A DNA stretch of 64,000 nt from contig NZ_CP059209.1 of NCBI RefSeq assembly GCF_014252075.1, positions 420,818-484,817 of the forward strand. Reading direction: 5' to 3'. How positions within the stretch are numbered: the first letter of the stretch is position 1; each line of letters starts with the position of its first letter. The stretch is from Blattabacterium cuenoti (GTDB lineage: Bacteria > Bacteroidota > Bacteroidia > Flavobacteriales > Blattabacteriaceae). Positions 45,261-57,900 of the stretch are shown piece by piece. The notes beneath the pieces are model-generated. The model had not been told where the DNA came from and did not search any database. It worked only from the letters and a program-made list of their open reading frames with translations. The position numbers and the translations under genes are program-made.

Positions 45261-48200
45261 TTATAAAATCTCTGTCGAAATATTTTCATATTCTCTTAAT
45301 CCAGTTCCTGCAGGGATTTTATGTCCCACTATAACATTTTCCTTTAATCCATATAAATAATCTGTTTTACTACTTATAGCTGCTTCACTTAGAACTTTTG
45401 TTGTTTCCTGAAATGAAGCTGCAGATATAAAAGATTTAGTCTGTAAAGCCGCTCTTGTTATTCCTTGTAATATTGGTCTAGCTGTAGCAGAAGTAGCATT
45501 TCTAGTTTTTATCAATTTTTTATTTTTATATTTTAAAACGGAGTTTTCATTTCTTAAATCTCTATAATTAATAATATCTCCATTTTTAAAAATTTTTGAA
45601 TCTCCATAATCTTCAACTACTTTCATACGAGAGATTCTATCATTTTCTTCTATAAAATCATCTTTATATTCAATATTTCCTTCTAAAAACTTAGTATCAC
45701 CCACATCTATAACCTCTACCTTTCTCATCATTTGTAAAACAATAACTTCAAAATGTTTATCATTAATTTTCACTCCTTGCAAACGATATACTTCCTGTAT
45801 TTCTTTAACTAAATATTCTTGAACAGCTCTAGGTCCTCTTATATTTAAAATATCATTAGGAGTTACAGCACCATCGGATAAAGGCATTCCTGCTTTTACA
45901 TAATCATTTTCTTGAACAAGTATTTGATTAGATAATTTGACAAGATATTTCCTGACTTCACCTGTTTTAGATTCTACAATAATTTCTCTATTTCCTCTTT
46001 TAATTTTTCCGTGGCTTACTATTCCATCCATTTCTGAAACTACAGCTGGATTAGAAGGATTACGTGCTTCAAATAATTCAGATAAACGAGGTAATCCACC
46101 TGTAATATCTCCAGATTTTGCTGATTTTCTGGGAACTTTAACCAAAATTTTACCTACATCTATTTTTTCTTCGTCTTCTACCATTAAATGAGCTCCTACC
46201 GGAAGATTATACACTTTCAATTCTTCGTTTTTATCATTCAATATTTTTAATGTTGGAACTAAATTTTTATTTCTTACCTCTGTGATTACTTTTTCTTGAA
46301 AACCAGTTTGTTCATCTATTTCTACTTGAAAAGTAACACCTTGTTCTAAATGCTGATAAGATATAATTCCAGAAAATTCTGCAACAATAACTGCATTGTA
46401 TAAATCCCATTTACAAATTATATCTCCTGTCTTTAATTGATCTCCATGCTTTACATATAAAGAAGCTCCATAAGGAATATTGTTAACCATTAAAATAGAT
46501 GATTTTTTTTGATTAAAAAGCTTCATTTCTGTAGATCTAGAAACAACTATTCTTATTTTTTTAGAATTTTTTTTTGTTCTTACAAATTTTAAGTCTTCAA
46601 ATTCTATAATTCCATCATATTTAGCTCTTATTTGTGAAGATTCCGTTATATTTCCTGCTGTTCCTCCAACATGAAAAGTACGCAATGTTAACTGAGTCCC
46701 TGGTTCTCCAATAGATTGTGCTGCTATAACACCTACAGCTTCTCCCTTTTGAATTATTTTTCCTGTTGATAAATTACGACCGTAACATTTAGAACAAATC
46801 CCCATTTTTGCTTCACAAGTTAAAGGAGATCGGACTTCCACCATTTCAATTCCAGATTTATCAATTGTTCTCGCTATTTTTTCATCAATCATATCCCCAG
46901 AAGAGACTATCAATAGATCATCTTTTGGATGATAAACATCATTTAAAGATATACGACCTAAAATTCTATCAAACAAAGTTTCTACTATTTCTTCATTTTT
47001 TTTCAATGCAGATATTTCTAATCCACGTAAAGTGTTACAATCTTCCATTTTAATAATTACATCTTGCGCAGCATCAACTAAACGTCTTGTAAGATACCCA
47101 GCGTCTGCTGTTTTTAATGCTGTATCAGCTAATCCTTTTCGAGCACCATGAGTGGATATAAAATATTCCAAGATAGAAAGACCTTCCCTAAAATTGGATA
47201 AAATAGGGTTCTCAATAATTTCTCCTCCAGAAGATCCCGCTTTTTGAGGTTTTGCCATTAATCCACGCATTCCAGAAAGCTGACGTATTTGTTCTTTAGA
47301 ACCTCTTGCTCCAGAATCTAACATCATATATACAGGATTAAATCCTTGTCTATCTTCCCGCATATATTTCATTACTTTTTCTGTAAGCATAGCATTAGTA
47401 TTTGTCCATATATCAATAACTTGATTATAACGCTCATTATTTGTTATCAATCCCATATTGTAATTCATTTTTACATTATCTACCTGTTTGATTGCATGAT
47501 ATACCATATCTTTTTTATTATCAGGAATAATAATATCACCCAATCCAAAAGAAAGACCTCCTTTGAATGCGTTATAAAAACCTAACTCTTTAATATCATC
47601 TAGAAAATTGGCAGTAGTAGGAACGTCTGTAAGATGCAATATTTTTCCTATGATTTCTCTTAATGATTTTTTTGTAAGAGATTCATTGATAAAACCTACC
47701 TGACTGGGAACGACTTGGTTAAATAAAATTCTACCGACAGTAGTTTCTATTAATTTGTTAGAAAATTTATCTTCTTCACGAATATTGACTTTTACTTTAA
47801 CCAAAGCATGCAAATCAACTACTCCTTGATTATATGCAATTTCAACTTCTTCTGGTGAATAAAAAACAAGTCCTTCTCCTTTGACTTTATTTTTAGAATC
47901 TGATAATAAAGGTTTCGTCATATAATATAATCCTAATACCATATCCTGAGAAGGAACTGTAATTGGAGAGCCATTAGCAGGATTTAATATGTTTTGAGAA
48001 GCTAACATTAAAAGTTGAGCTTCCAAAATTGCTCCATATGACAAAGGCAAATGAACTGCCATTTGATCTCCATCAAAATCTGCATTAAAAGCAGCACAAA
48101 CTAAAGGATGCAATTGAATAGCTTTTCCTTCTATTAATTTTGGTTGAAAAGCTTGAATACCCAATCTATGTAAAGTAGGAGCTCTATTCAATAATATGGG

Positions 48201-49493
48201 ATGTCCTCTTAAAACATTTTCCAAAATATCCCATATCATAGGATCTCTTTTATCAATAATTTTTTTAGAAGATTTTACTGTTTTCACTATTCCTCTTTCA
48301 ATTAATTTACGTATAATGAAAGGTTTATAAAGTTCCGCAGCCATATCTTTAGGAAGACCACATTCATGCAACTTCAAATGTGGTCCAACTACAATAACAG
48401 ATCTCGCAGAATAATCTACCCTTTTTCCAAGAAGATTTTGTCTAAAACGACCTTGTTTTCCTTTTAAAGAATCTGATAAAGATTTTAAAGGACGATTAGC
48501 TTCCGATTTTACGGCAGAAACTTTTCTTGAATTATCAAAAAGAGAATCTACTGCTTCCTGAAGCATTCTTTTTTCATTCCTCAAAATAACTTCTGGTGCT
48601 TTAATTTCTATAAGTCTTTTTAAACGATTATTTCTTATAAGTACACGACGATATAAATCCGTCATATCAGAAGCAGCATAACGTCCTCCATCTAAAGGGA
48701 CCAAAGGTCTTAATTCAGGAGGAATTACGGATAATACATGAATAATCATCCAAGATGGATTTCCTCCATTTTTTTTACCTTCCCGAAAAGACTCCACTAC
48801 TTGTAAACGTTTTAATGCTTCAATACGTCTTTGTTTAGAAGTTTCGTTATGAGCTTGATTTCTTAATTCAAGTGATAATAGATTCAAATCAATACGATTT
48901 AAAAGATCTTCTATACACTCTGCTCCCATTTTAGCAATAAACTTGTTCGGATCTAAATCTTCCAATTGTTGATTTCCTTTTGGAAGTTTATTTAAAACAT
49001 GTAAATATTCTTCCTCAGTTAGAAAATCGCCTTTTTGAAAAGAAGATCCATCTGAACGAAATGCTAATCCTCCTTGAATAACAACATATCGTTCATAATA
49101 AATAATCATTTCAAGTTTTTTAGAAGGTAATCCCAATAAATACCCAATTTTATTGGGAGAAGAACGAAAACACCAAATATGAACAACAGGAACAACAAGA
49201 CTAATGTGCCCCATACGTCCTCTTCTGACCTTTTTTTCAGTTACTTCTACTCCACATCTATCACAAACAATTCCTTTATAACGAATTCTTTTATATTTTC
49301 CACATGCACATTCATAATCTTTAACCGGTCCAAAAATACGTTCGCAAAAAAGTCCATCTCTTTCTGGTTTATGAGTTCTATAATTTATAGTCTCCGGTTT
49401 CAATACTTCACCATGAGATTCTTTCAATATTATTTCTGGAGAAGCCAACCTAATAGTTACTTTATTAAATTTGTTATTTTTATTTCTATTCAT
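45261..49493 (-). CDS. rpoC: RNA polymerase beta-prime subunit
   Basis: Catalytic half of RNA polymerase. The 1410-residue protein has the N-terminal zinc site [20 protein letters not shown], the active-site aspartates in [14 protein letters not shown], the bridge-helix and trigger-loop region ([19 protein letters not shown]), and the second zinc site [13 protein letters not shown]. It follows rpoB by 35 bases. No insertions or breaks are seen despite the length. Confidence 0.98.
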   Translation of the reverse strand: MNRNKNNKFNKVTIRLASPEIILKESHGEVLKPETINYRTHKPERDGLFCERIFGPVKDYECACGKYKRIRYKGIVCDRCGVEVTEKKVRRGRMGHISLVVPVVHIWCFRSSPNKIGYLLGLPSKKLEMIIYYERYVVIQGGLAFRSDGSSFQKGDFLTEEEYLHVLNKLPKGNQQLEDLDPNKFIAKMGAECIEDLLNRIDLNLLSLELRNQAHNETSKQRRIEALKRLQVVESFREGKKNGGNPSWMIIHVLSVIPPELRPLVPLDGGRYAASDMTDLYRRVLIRNNRLKRLIEIKAPEVILRNEKRMLQEAVDSLFDNSRKVSAVKSEANRPLKSLSDSLKGKQGRFRQNLLGKRVDYSARSVIVVGPHLKLHECGLPKDMAAELYKPFIIRKLIERGIVKTVKSSKKIIDKRDPMIWDILENVLRGHPILLNRAPTLHRLGIQAFQPKLIEGKAIQLHPLVCAAFNADFDGDQMAVHLPLSYGAILEAQLLMLASQNILNPANGSPITVPSQDMVLGLYYMTKPLLSDSKNKVKGEGLVFYSPEEVEIAYNQGVVDLHALVKVKVNIREEDKFSNKLIETTVGRILFNQVVPSQVGFINESLTKKSLREIIGKILHLTDVPTTANFLDDIKELGFYNAFKGGLSFGLGDIIIPDNKKDMVYHAIKQVDNVKMNYNMGLITNNERYNQVIDIWTNTNAMLTEKVMKYMREDRQGFNPVYMMLDSGARGSKEQIRQLSGMRGLMAKPQKAGSSGGEIIENPILSNFREGLSILEYFISTHGARKGLADTALKTADAGYLTRRLVDAAQDVIIKMEDCNTLRGLEISALKKNEEIVETLFDRILGRISLNDVYHPKDDLLIVSSGDMIDEKIARTIDKSGIEMVEVRSPLTCEAKMGICSKCYGRNLSTGKIIQKGEAVGVIAAQSIGEPGTQLTLRTFHVGGTAGNITESSQIRAKYDGIIEFEDLKFVRTKKNSKKIRIVVSRSTEMKLFNQKKSSILMVNNIPYGASLYVKHGDQLKTGDIICKWDLYNAVIVAEFSGIISYQHLEQGVTFQVEIDEQTGFQEKVITEVRNKNLVPTLKILNDKNEELKVYNLPVGAHLMVEDEEKIDVGKILVKVPRKSAKSGDITGGLPRLSELFEARNPSNPAVVSEMDGIVSHGKIKRGNREIIVESKTGEVRKYLVKLSNQILVQENDYVKAGMPLSDGAVTPNDILNIRGPRAVQEYLVKEIQEVYRLQGVKINDKHFEVIVLQMMRKVEVIDVGDTKFLEGNIEYKDDFIEENDRISRMKVVEDYGDSKIFKNGDIINYRDLRNENSVLKYKNKKLIKTRNATSATARPILQGITRAALQTKSFISAASFQETTKVLSEAAISSKTDYLYGLKENVIVGHKIPAGTGLREYENISTEIL

Positions 49494-49528
49494 TGTTTTT
49501 AAATAAATAAAACATATAATGACAAAAA

Positions 49529-52500
49529 TTACTCTTCTAGACGGACATCCAATCCCAATCCTTTTAATTCATAACAAAGAACATTAAAAGATTCAGGGTT
49601 ATTAGGTTCAGGCATTGGTTCTCCCTTCACTATGGATTCATAAGTTTTAGCTCTTCCCACTACATCATCAGATTTAACGGTTAATATTTCACGTAAAATA
49701 TTGGATGCTCCAAAAGCCTCCAAAGCCCATACTTCCATTTCTCCAAAACGTTGACCTCCAAATTGAGCTTTCCCACCTAAAGGTTGTTGAGTGATTAAAG
49801 AATAAGGTCCTATTGAACGAGCGTGCATTTTGTCATCTACCATATGTCCCAATTTTAACATATATATAACTCCAACAGTAGCAGGTTGATCAAATCTTTC
49901 TCCTGTTCCTCCATCAAACAAATAGGTAGTTCCAAAACGAGGAATTTCAGCTTTATCTGTATACTCACATATTTGTTCTATAGTAGCTCCATCAAATATA
50001 GGTGTTGAAAATTTCATATTTAATTTTTGTCCAGCCCATCCTAGTACCGTTTCATAAATTTGTCCTATATTCATTCTGGAAGGAACACCTAATGGATTTA
50101 AAACAATATCAACAGGACTTCCATCCTCTAAAAAAGGCATGTCTTCTTCTCTAAGTATACGAGCTACAACCCCCTTATTTCCATGTCTTCCTGCCATTTT
50201 ATCTCCTACTTTTAATTTTCTTTTTTTCGCAATATATACTTTTGCCATTTTAATAATGCCCGAAGGTAGTTCATCTCCAACTGTAATAGAAAATTTTTTA
50301 TGTTTTAAAGAACTAATCAAATCACAAACTGCTATTTTATAATTATGTAAAATTTCAGAAACTAAACGATTGATTTCAGGATCATCAGTCCAATTATCAG
50401 AATGAATTCCTATATAATCCGATATTTTATCAAGTATTTTTATGTTAAATTTACTTCCTTCATTTATTATTTCCTTCTCTTTTTCATTAAAAACGGAATT
50501 ATAACATGATTTTCCATTCAAAACAGATAACAATTTTTCTAACAAAATATTTCTAAGATCTAAAAATCTTTTTTCATATTCTTTTTCCAAAGACTCTATT
50601 TTAATTTTATCCTGAATTCTAGTTTTCTTATCTTTTATGCTTCTGGTAAAAAGTTTTGTATCTATAACTACTCCAAATAAAGAAGGTTCTGCTCTTAAAG
50701 ACGCATCTTTTACATTTCCTGCTTTATCTCCAAAAATAGCTCTTAATAATTTTTCTTCTGGAGTTGGATCAGACTCTCCCTTCGGTGTTATTTTTCCAAT
50801 AAGAATATCACCAGGTTTTACTTCTGCTCCAACTCTTATAATCCCATTTTCATCTAAATCTTTAGTAGCTTCTTCACTAACATTAGGGATATCATTGGTT
50901 AATTCTTCCATTCCTAATTTTGTATCACGCACATCTAAAGAATATTCATCTATATGTATAGAGGTAAACCAATCCTCACTAACTACTTTTTCAGAAATTA
51001 AAACAGCATCTTCAAAATTATACCCATTACACGGAATAAAAGCTGCTTTCAAATTTCTTCCTAAAGCTAACTCCCCATTCTCTGTAGCATAACCTTCACA
51101 TAAAATTTGTCCTTTCACAACCCTCATTCCTTTTTTGACAATAGGTTTTAAATTAATGCATGTATTTTGATTAGTTTTTCTAAATTTAATCAAATCGTAA
51201 ATCTGAAGATTAGATTCAAAACTGACTAAAGATTCTTTATCAGTTTGATCATAACTAATAATAATCTTTCTTGAATCAAGATATTCTACTACTCCATTTT
51301 TTTTTGCATTAATTAAAATACGAGAATCCCTTGCTACTTGTTGTTCCAATCCAGTTCCTACAATAGGAGATTCAGGTTTTAATAATGGAACAGCTTGACG
51401 CATCATATTAGAACCCATAAGCGCTCTATTAGCATCATCGTGTTCCAAAAAAGGAATTAAGGAAGCAGAAATAGAAGCTATTTGATTTGGAGCTACATCT
51501 ATATAATCCACTTGATTTGCTTTTACTATCGGAAAATCTCCATCTTCACGAACTATAATTCTGTCAGACAAAAAGTTCCCATTTTGATCAATAGCATTAG
51601 CTTGTGCAATAATTCTCCCTTCTTCTTCTTCTGCACTTAAATATTTTACTTTAGATTTCAAATCTACTTTTTTATGACGAACTATTCTGTAAGGTGTCTC
51701 TACAAATCCCATATTGTTTATTTTTGCAAATACAGAAAGAGAAGAAATTAATCCTATGTTAGGACCTTCCGGAGTTTCAATTGGGCACAATCTCCCATAA
51801 TGAGAATAATTAACATCTCTAACTTCAAAACCAGCTCTTTCCCTAGATAGACCTCCAGGACCTAAAGCTGAAAGTCTTCTCTTATGAGTAATTTCAGATA
51901 AAGGATTTGTCTGATCCATAAATTGAGATAACTGATTTGTTCCAAAAAAAGTATTTATCACTGATGATAAAGTTTTAGCATTAATAAGATCTACAGGCAT
52001 AAAAACTTCATTATCACGAACATTCATTCTTTCTCTTATAGTTCTAGACATTCTTGCTAAACCAATACTAAATTGAGTATAAAGTTGTTCTCCTACAGTT
52101 CTAACACGTCTGTTCGACAAATGATCAATATCATCAACTTCTCTTTTCGAATTAAACAAAGCGTTCAAATGTTCTACAATAGAAATAATGTCTTCTTTTG
52201 TTAAAACTAAATGATTTGGATCTATATTTAACCCAAGACGTTTATTTAACCGATATCTTCCTACAGGACCTAAACTATATCTGGTATCAGAAAAAAAAAG
52301 TTTATCAATAACACTTCTGGCTGTTTCCTCATCTGGAGGCTCAGTGTTTCTGAGTTGTCTGTAAATATATTCGACAGCTTCTTTCTCTGAATTCGTTGGA
52401 TCCTTGTGTAAGGTATTATAAATGATTGAATAATCTTTTTTTCTTCCTCCTTCTTTATGCAACAAAATAGTTTTTATTTCATGATGAATCATAAGATCAA

Positions 52501-53344
52501 TATGTTCTTCTTTTAAAAAAACATCTCTGTCTATAAGTATTTCATTCTTCTCTATAGAAACTACTTCTCCTGTATCTTCATCCACAAAATCTTCATGCCA
52601 AATTTTTAAAATTCTAGCTGCTAAAGTTCTATTCAAAATGTTTTTTACATTATCTGTAATCTTGATTTCTTCAGCTAAATCAAAAATTTCCAATATATCT
52701 TTATCTCTTTCGTATCCTATAGCACGCAATAAAGTTGTCATCGGTAATTTTTTCTTTCTATCGATATATGCATACATAACATTATTAATATCCGTAGCAA
52801 ACTCTATCCATGACCCCTTAAATGGAATAATTCTAGCAGAATAAAGTTTAGTTCCATTAGCGTGATAAGATTGACCAAAAAAAACGCCTGGAGAACGATG
52901 TAATTGAGAAACAATAACCCTTTCAGATCCATTAAAAATGAAAGATCCAGAAGGGGTCATATAAGGACATGTTCCTAAATAAACATCTTGATACACTGTT
53001 TCAAAATCTTCATGTTCAGGATCTGTACAATACAATTTTAATTTAGCTTTCAAAGGAACACTATAAGTTAATCCTCTTTCAATACATTCTTCTATAGAAT
53101 ATCTAGGAGAATCTATAGAATAGCCTTTAAATTCTAAAACAAAAGAATTCCTCGCATCAGAAATTGGAAAATTTTCTGTAAAAGCTTTGAATAAACCCTC
53201 GTTTTTTCTATTTTCAGGTTTTGTATCTAATTGAAAAAATTCTTTAAATGATTTTATTTGAATATCCAAAAAATCAGGATACTCGACTTGTTTTGCTACT
53301 GAAGCAAAAGTAATTCTTTCTGATATTTTTTCCGTATTCACCAA
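49529..53344 (-). CDS. rpoB: RNA polymerase beta subunit
   Basis: Large catalytic subunit of RNA polymerase. The 1271-residue protein contains the rifampicin region [20 protein letters not shown]...[33 protein letters not shown] and [13 protein letters not shown] follow, then [18 protein letters not shown] and the C-terminal [20 protein letters not shown]. The rifampicin-contact residues look wild-type. It lies between rplL and rpoC in the standard order. Confidence 0.98.
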   Translation of the reverse strand: MVNTEKISERITFASVAKQVEYPDFLDIQIKSFKEFFQLDTKPENRKNEGLFKAFTENFPISDARNSFVLEFKGYSIDSPRYSIEECIERGLTYSVPLKAKLKLYCTDPEHEDFETVYQDVYLGTCPYMTPSGSFIFNGSERVIVSQLHRSPGVFFGQSYHANGTKLYSARIIPFKGSWIEFATDINNVMYAYIDRKKKLPMTTLLRAIGYERDKDILEIFDLAEEIKITDNVKNILNRTLAARILKIWHEDFVDEDTGEVVSIEKNEILIDRDVFLKEEHIDLMIHHEIKTILLHKEGGRKKDYSIIYNTLHKDPTNSEKEAVEYIYRQLRNTEPPDEETARSVIDKLFFSDTRYSLGPVGRYRLNKRLGLNIDPNHLVLTKEDIISIVEHLNALFNSKREVDDIDHLSNRRVRTVGEQLYTQFSIGLARMSRTIRERMNVRDNEVFMPVDLINAKTLSSVINTFFGTNQLSQFMDQTNPLSEITHKRRLSALGPGGLSRERAGFEVRDVNYSHYGRLCPIETPEGPNIGLISSLSVFAKINNMGFVETPYRIVRHKKVDLKSKVKYLSAEEEEGRIIAQANAIDQNGNFLSDRIIVREDGDFPIVKANQVDYIDVAPNQIASISASLIPFLEHDDANRALMGSNMMRQAVPLLKPESPIVGTGLEQQVARDSRILINAKKNGVVEYLDSRKIIISYDQTDKESLVSFESNLQIYDLIKFRKTNQNTCINLKPIVKKGMRVVKGQILCEGYATENGELALGRNLKAAFIPCNGYNFEDAVLISEKVVSEDWFTSIHIDEYSLDVRDTKLGMEELTNDIPNVSEEATKDLDENGIIRVGAEVKPGDILIGKITPKGESDPTPEEKLLRAIFGDKAGNVKDASLRAEPSLFGVVIDTKLFTRSIKDKKTRIQDKIKIESLEKEYEKRFLDLRNILLEKLLSVLNGKSCYNSVFNEKEKEIINEGSKFNIKILDKISDYIGIHSDNWTDDPEINRLVSEILHNYKIAVCDLISSLKHKKFSITVGDELPSGIIKMAKVYIAKKRKLKVGDKMAGRHGNKGVVARILREEDMPFLEDGSPVDIVLNPLGVPSRMNIGQIYETVLGWAGQKLNMKFSTPIFDGATIEQICEYTDKAEIPRFGTTYLFDGGTGERFDQPATVGVIYMLKLGHMVDDKMHARSIGPYSLITQQPLGGKAQFGGQRFGEMEVWALEAFGASNILREILTVKSDDVVGRAKTYESIVKGEPMPEPNNPESFNVLCYELKGLGLDVRLEE

Positions 53345-53391
53345 TTTTAATTTAATGGATATTTATAAAATTTTAAAACAAACTATATATA

Positions 53392-53769
53392 TTATTTCAA
53401 TTCAACTTCAGCTCCTATTTCTTCAAATTTATTTTTTAAATCTTCCGCTTCTTTTTTGTTTACAGATTCTTTAAGAATACTAGGAATGTTATCTACTAAA
53501 TCCTTAGACTCTTTAAGTCCCTTTCCAGTTATTTCTTTCACCAGTTTTACCACGGATAATTTAGAATTACCGGATGATTTCAAAATTATATTAAAAATAC
53601 TCTTTTCCTCTTTTTTGTTTTTAGATATTTTCTCTTCAAGAAGAGAAATATTTTCAGATTTTTCCAAATTAGATGGCTCTATTCCATATTCTCTTTTTAA
53701 AATTGAGGCTAATTCATTAACTTGTTTAACAGTTAAATTCACTAATTGTTCTGCCAGCTTTTCTATCAT
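53392..53769 (-). CDS. rplL: 50S ribosomal protein L7/L12
   Basis: Stalk protein that recruits translation GTPases such as EF-Tu. The 125-residue protein has an N-terminal dimerisation region (LVNLTVKQVNELASILK), a flexible acidic linker and the conserved C-terminal domain (SKLSVVKLVKEITGKGLKES, then DLKNKFEEIGAEVELK). The linker is more lysine/serine-rich than the usual Ala/Gly-rich hinge, in line with AT-biased codon use. It is upstream of rpoB and downstream of rplJ. Confidence 0.95.
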   Translation of the reverse strand: MIEKLAEQLVNLTVKQVNELASILKREYGIEPSNLEKSENISLLEEKISKNKKEEKSIFNIILKSSGNSKLSVVKLVKEITGKGLKESKDLVDNIPSILKESVNKKEAEDLKNKFEEIGAEVELK

Positions 53770-53811
53770 ATTATTATTTTTTAATAGTTCTTTAAAGGAA
53801 TTCCCAGATTT

Positions 53812-54363
53812 CTATTCTTTTATCATGGAAGAATTAGAAGATAAAGTTTCTAATATTCCACATATTTTCTGTTTTGTTGAGTTTAAAAAAGATAAAATAA
53901 TATCTTTCATTGGAAATTGTAAAATATGTAATATCTCAACGAGAATATCTTCTTTGGATTTAATGTTTATCAGAAGATCCAAGTCTTTATTTCCAAAATA
54001 AAAAGATTCCTGGACATAAGCTCCTTTTAAATATGGTTTTTCTATTTTTTCTTGAATATGAAAATTTTTTATAATTTTTGAAGCCATATTTTTCTTTCCA
54101 AAATTTGTAAATAAAATAGTAGTATTTCCATTCAAGATAGAAAAAAATGAATCAAATTTTTTGTTTTTTGTATTTTCTAAAGCTTTTTTCAACAAATTAT
54201 TTTTTACTACTTTCATTTTAATATTGAACTCATGAAAATTTTTTCTAAGAACAGATATCTGATTAGAATTTAAATTGGATATATCAAGAAAATATATAGT
54301 TTCATTATTGTATAATATAGAAACTAATTCCAACAGTTCTTTTTCTTTTCTTTTTTTATTCAT
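53812..54363 (-). CDS. rplJ: 50S ribosomal protein L10
   Basis: Stalk base protein that carries L7/L12 dimers. The 183-residue protein has the globular N-terminal domain (YFLDISNLNSNQISVLRKNF, then MKVVKNNLLKKALEN), NGNTTILFTNFG and a C-terminal helix for L12 binding. Its ATG overlaps the rplA stop by 4 bases, which points to translational coupling. The sequence is more divergent than its neighbours but the position fixes the identity. Confidence 0.93.
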   Translation of the reverse strand: MNKKRKEKELLELVSILYNNETIYFLDISNLNSNQISVLRKNFHEFNIKMKVVKNNLLKKALENTKNKKFDSFFSILNGNTTILFTNFGKKNMASKIIKNFHIQEKIEKPYLKGAYVQESFYFGNKDLDLLINIKSKEDILVEILHILQFPMKDIILSFLNSTKQKICGILETLSSNSSMIKE

Positions 54364-55055
54364 GCGTTAAAAAAACTTTTTGAATCCAATGAAATACTAT
54401 TACTCATTGTAGTAGATAAATGAATACTCTTAATGTAAACACCTTTGGAAGTGGAAGGTTTATTCCGAATAATTGTTATCATAAATTCTTTTATGTTATC
54501 CAGCAAATATTGATTCGAAAAAGAAACTCTTCCTATTGAAGAATGAACAATTCCATAACGATCTGTTCTAAAAGAAATTCTACCAGACTTAATCTCTTTA
54601 ATGGATTTTCCTGGATTTGTAGAAACGGTATCCATTTTAGGATTAGGCATCAAACCCTTTGGACCTAATATTTTCCCTATAGATCCTAATTTATTCATAA
54701 CAGAAGGAGTAGCGATAATAATATCAATATCTGTCCATCCAGATTTTATTTTCTCAATAAAATCTAATCCTACATAATCTGCTCCAGCTTCTTTAGCTTC
54801 TGATTCTTTTTCTTTATTTACCAAAGCTAAAATACAAATATTTTTACCTGTTCCATGAGGCAATTTTACCGTTCCTCTAACCATTTGGTTGGGTAAACGA
54901 ACATCTATACCAAGATGTACAGAAATATCAACAGATGCATCAAATTTTACAAAATTTATTTCCTTGATAAAAGGAACTGCTTCTTCCAAAGAATATTTCT
55001 TTTTAGAAATTTTTTCTATAATTTTTTTTCTATTTTTAGTTAATTTTTTTGACAT
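54360..55055 (-). CDS. rplA: 50S ribosomal protein L1
   Basis: L1 stalk protein, mobile at the E site and in many bacteria a repressor of its own operon. The 231-residue protein starts MSKKLTKNRKKIIEKISKKK. It contains DASVDISVHLGIDVRLPNQ, RGTVKLPHGTGKN and the signature GPKGLMPNPKMDTVS, typical of L1. It overlaps rplJ by 4 bases and lies 22 bases after rplK. No leader structure was tested. Confidence 0.96.
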   Translation of the reverse strand: MSKKLTKNRKKIIEKISKKKYSLEEAVPFIKEINFVKFDASVDISVHLGIDVRLPNQMVRGTVKLPHGTGKNICILALVNKEKESEAKEAGADYVGLDFIEKIKSGWTDIDIIIATPSVMNKLGSIGKILGPKGLMPNPKMDTVSTNPGKSIKEIKSGRISFRTDRYGIVHSSIGRVSFSNQYLLDNIKEFMITIIRNKPSTSKGVYIKSIHLSTTMSNSISLDSKSFFNA

Positions 55056-55077
55056 ACGAAAATAAATGGAATATTTT

Positions 55078-55515
55078 TTAGAGATCTACTTCTATTCCCA
55101 TAGATCTTGCAGTACCAGAAACCATAGATATGGCAGATTTAATTGAAATACAATTCAAATCTTCCATTTTATTTATTGCAATCATCTTAATTTTATCCAA
55201 ACTTATTTTTCCAATTTTGGATCGATTAGATTCTTTAGATCCTTTTTCTTTTTTCATCATGTTCAGTAATTGAACAGAAACCGGAGGTTTTTTGATTATG
55301 AAAGAAAATGATTTATCTTCATATACAGTGATCACAACAGGACATATTTCTCCTTTTTTCTCTTGAGTACGAAAATTGTATTGTTTACAAAATTCCATTA
55401 TATTGACTCCTGAACTCCCAAGAATAGGACCAATTGGTGGAGCAGGACTAGCTTTTCCTCCATTGATCTTTTGAATTTTAATTTTTTTTATAATTTTTTT
55501 GTTTTCTTTAACCAT
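55078..55515 (-). CDS. rplK: 50S ribosomal protein L11
   Basis: GTPase-centre protein needed for stringent-response sensing. The 145-residue protein has the N-terminal region KASPAPPIGPILGSSGVNIM with the flexible proline switch, KSFSFIIKKPPVS, and the C-terminal RNA-binding segment ending GTARSMGIEVDL. The length is typical. It lies 9 bases after nusG and 22 before rplA. Confidence 0.96.
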   Translation of the reverse strand: MVKENKKIIKKIKIQKINGGKASPAPPIGPILGSSGVNIMEFCKQYNFRTQEKKGEICPVVITVYEDKSFSFIIKKPPVSVQLLNMMKKEKGSKESNRSKIGKISLDKIKMIAINKMEDLNCISIKSAISMVSGTARSMGIEVDL

Positions 55516-55524
55516 GATTCAATT

Positions 55525-56079
55525 TTAAATTTTTTCTATTTGTGTAAAATTTAATTCCAACGGAGTTTTTCTTCCAAAAATCAAAACAGCTAATTCTAAT
55601 TTTCTTTTTTCTTCATTAATTTTTTCAATTGTCCCATTAAAACCAGTAAAAGGGCCATCTATAACTTTAATTGTTTCTCCAACAATGAAGGGAATATTAA
55701 TATTTTCGTAATTTTCAGATAGTTGATCTATTTTTCCCAACATTTTATTGACTTCTTCTTTTCTCATCGGAATAGGAACTGCGTCGCTTCCCTTTCCTTC
55801 ACTTAAAAAATTAATAACTCCAGGAACATTTTTAATTGCATGAACAGCTTCTCCTTCTAAATTTGCTTCCACCATGACATATCCTGGAAAATGAACTTTT
55901 TCTCTGTGAATTTTTTTTCCTTTTCTCATTTGTATAACTTTTTCAATAGGAACCAAGACTTGCCCTATATATTCTTGAAATCCGTTGTCCCTAACTTCAT
56001 TCTCTATATATAATTTAACTTTGTTTTCTTGTCCACTAACAGTTTTAATTACATACCATTTTCTTTCCAAAACACTCAT
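55525..56079 (-). CDS. nusG: Transcription termination/antitermination factor NusG
   Basis: Binds RNA polymerase and couples it to ribosomes or Rho. The 184-residue protein has an N-terminal NGN domain (KWYVIKTVSGQENKV, then FPGYVMVEANLEG) and a C-terminal KOW domain (IVGETIKVIDGPFTGFNGTI). It is between secE and rplK in the universal bacterial order. Confidence 0.96.
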   Translation of the reverse strand: MSVLERKWYVIKTVSGQENKVKLYIENEVRDNGFQEYIGQVLVPIEKVIQMRKGKKIHREKVHFPGYVMVEANLEGEAVHAIKNVPGVINFLSEGKGSDAVPIPMRKEEVNKMLGKIDQLSENYENINIPFIVGETIKVIDGPFTGFNGTIEKINEEKRKLELAVLIFGRKTPLELNFTQIEKI

Positions 56080-56088
56080 ATAATTTAT

Positions 56089-56274
56089 TTATAAAGAAAA
56101 CAATCTCTTAATTAAAAAAATAAAAAAAACATCTACTCCATATAAAAATATGGATAGAAATATAGAAAAAATAGAGACTATCATTGTTGTTGATTGTAAA
56201 TCATTCCATTTTGTCCATGTAATACGATGAAAAAATTCATCATAAATTTCCAAAAAAAAATTATTTTCTTTCAT
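56089..56274 (-). CDS. secE: Preprotein translocase subunit SecE
   Basis: Single-helix SecE that clamps SecY. I choose the ATG at 56274 (MKENNFFLEIYDEF, 61 residues); the frame opens at 56316 but its first 14 codons reach the tRNA-Trp 3' end, so that start is unlikely. An amphipathic segment contains ITWTKWNDLQSTTMIV, the family core, followed by one membrane helix (about residues 33-55). The position next to nusG supports the call. Confidence 0.9.
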   Translation of the reverse strand: MKENNFFLEIYDEFFHRITWTKWNDLQSTTMIVSIFSIFLSIFLYGVDVFFIFLIKRLFSL

Positions 56275-56313
56275 AGTCGTTATATATACGATTTCTTTCC
56301 GTAAAAACTCATG

Positions 56314-56386
56314 CACGGACGGTAAGAATCGAACTTACGACCTTCGGTTTTGGAGACCGACGCTCTACCAACTGAGCTACATCCGT
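56314..56386 (-). tRNA. tRNA-Trp(CCA)
   Basis: A 73-base cloverleaf: acceptor ACGGATG paired with CGTCCGT, discriminator G, D arm TAGCTC...GAGC, anticodon loop CTCCAAA giving CCA, T arm with AGTTCGATT. CCA end not encoded. It lies between tuf and secE, the classic place for tRNA-Trp. Confidence 0.96.
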
Positions 56387-56402
56387 ATCAAAAATAAGAA
56401 TA

Positions 56403-57590
56403 TTAATCCATTATACGAATTACTTGTCCTGCTCCCACTGTTTTTCCTCCCTCACGAATGGCAAAACGTAAATTTTCACTCAATGCAACAGGCTGATGTA
56501 ATTCCACTTCTATAGAAACATTATCTCCAGGCATTACCATTTCTACTCCATTTGGAAGATGAATTTCTCCTGTAACATCTGTTGTTCTTAAATAAAATTG
56601 AGGACGATATTTATTATGAAAAGGAGTGTGTCTTCCCCCCTCTTCTTTTGTAAGAACATACACTTCAGATTTAAATTTTTTGTGAGGTTTTACAGATCCT
56701 GGCAATCCAATAACCATACCTCTTCGAATATCTTTTTTTTCTATTCCCCGTAATAATAGACCAACATTATCTCCAGCTTGACCTTTATCCAATATTTTCC
56801 TAAACATTTCAACACCAGTTACAGTAGAAGATAGTTTTTTATCTCCCATTCCTATAATATCCACTAAATCTCCTGTGTTAATAATTCCACACTCTATACG
56901 ACCTGTTGCCACGGTCCCTCTTCCCGTTATGGTGAAAACATCTTCTACAGGCATAAGAAATGGTTTATCCATTTCACGAACAGGTTCAGGAATATAATCA
57001 TCTAATATCTTCATAAGATCTTTTACCTTATCTACCCACTTTTTTTCTCCATTTAAAGCGCCCAAAGCTGATCCCTGAACAATAGGAATATTTTCTCCAT
57101 CATATTCATATTTTGAAAGTAATTCTCTAATTTCCATTTCTACTAATTCCAATAATTCAGGATCATCTACCTGATCCACTTTATTCATAAATACTACAAT
57201 TTTAGGGACTCCTACTTGACGAGCTAATAATATATGTTCTCTAGTTTGAGGCATAGGACCATCTGTGGCTGCTACAACTAAAATAGCTCCATCCATTTGA
57301 GCTGCTCCTGTTATCATATTTTTTACATAATCTGCATGTCCAGGACAATCTACATGAGCATAATGTCGTTTCATTGTCTCATATTCAACATGAGATGTAT
57401 TAATAGTAATTCCTCTAGCTTTTTCTTCAGGAGCATTATCTATGGCATCAAAACTTTTCTCTTCCGCTAATCCTATCTCCGATAATACTTTTGTTATAGA
57501 AGCAGTTAAAGTCGTTTTTCCATGATCAACATGACCTGTTGTTCCTATATTTAAATGTGGTTTGTCTCGTTTAAATTTTTCTTTTGCCAT
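56403..57590 (-). CDS. tuf: Elongation factor Tu
   Basis: GTPase delivering aminoacyl-tRNA to the ribosome. The 395-residue protein has G1 [11 protein letters not shown] near residue 19, switch [12 protein letters not shown]3 DCPGHADY, G4 NKVD, and domains II and III ([12 protein letters not shown], then FRIREGG-like [15 protein letters not shown]). It is flanked by tRNA-Thr(GGU) upstream and tRNA-Trp downstream. The gene is conserved end to end. Confidence 0.99.
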   Translation of the reverse strand: MAKEKFKRDKPHLNIGTTGHVDHGKTTLTASITKVLSEIGLAEEKSFDAIDNAPEEKARGITINTSHVEYETMKRHYAHVDCPGHADYVKNMITGAAQMDGAILVVAATDGPMPQTREHILLARQVGVPKIVVFMNKVDQVDDPELLELVEMEIRELLSKYEYDGENIPIVQGSALGALNGEKKWVDKVKDLMKILDDYIPEPVREMDKPFLMPVEDVFTITGRGTVATGRIECGIINTGDLVDIIGMGDKKLSSTVTGVEMFRKILDKGQAGDNVGLLLRGIEKKDIRRGMVIGLPGSVKPHKKFKSEVYVLTKEEGGRHTPFHNKYRPQFYLRTTDVTGEIHLPNGVEMVMPGDNVSIEVELHQPVALSENLRFAIREGGKTVGAGQVIRIMD

Positions 57591-57621
57591 GATAAAATTA
57601 TTATAATAAGTTCAAAAAAAA

Positions 57622-57693
<72 letters not shown>

Positions 57694-57715
57694 CATGACG
57701 ATTGATTTTTTTTAG

Positions 57716-57788
57716 AGCGGAAGACGGGATTCGAACCCGCGACATTCAACTTGGAAGGCTGATGCTCTACCAACTGAGCTACTTCCGC
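57716..57788 (-). tRNA. tRNA-Gly(UCC)
   Basis: A 73-base cloverleaf: acceptor GCGGAAG/CTTCCGC, D arm TAGCTC...GAGC, anticodon loop CTTCCAA giving UCC, T arm with GGTTCGAAT, discriminator T. CCA not encoded. It belongs to the Thr-Tyr-Gly-Thr cluster. Confidence 0.95.
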
Positions 57789-57805
57789 TTTATGATTTAT
57801 GAAAA

Positions 57806-57889
57806 TGGGGAGAGCAGGATTCGAACCTGCGAAGGCAAAGCCAACAGATTTACAGTCTGTCCTCGTTAACCAAACTTGAGTATCTCCCC
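57806..57889 (-). tRNA. tRNA-Tyr(GUA)
   Basis: An 84-base class II tRNA with a long variable arm: acceptor GGGGAGA/TCTCCCC, anticodon loop CTGTAAA giving GUA, T arm with GGTTCGAAT, discriminator A. CCA not encoded. Confidence 0.95.
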
Positions 57890-57900
57890 TCCCCTAAAAA

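Noticed and set aside
49179-49502. 107-residue plus-strand frame at the start of rpoC
   Set aside because: Antisense shadow of the rpoC N-terminal zinc region; no conserved motif.
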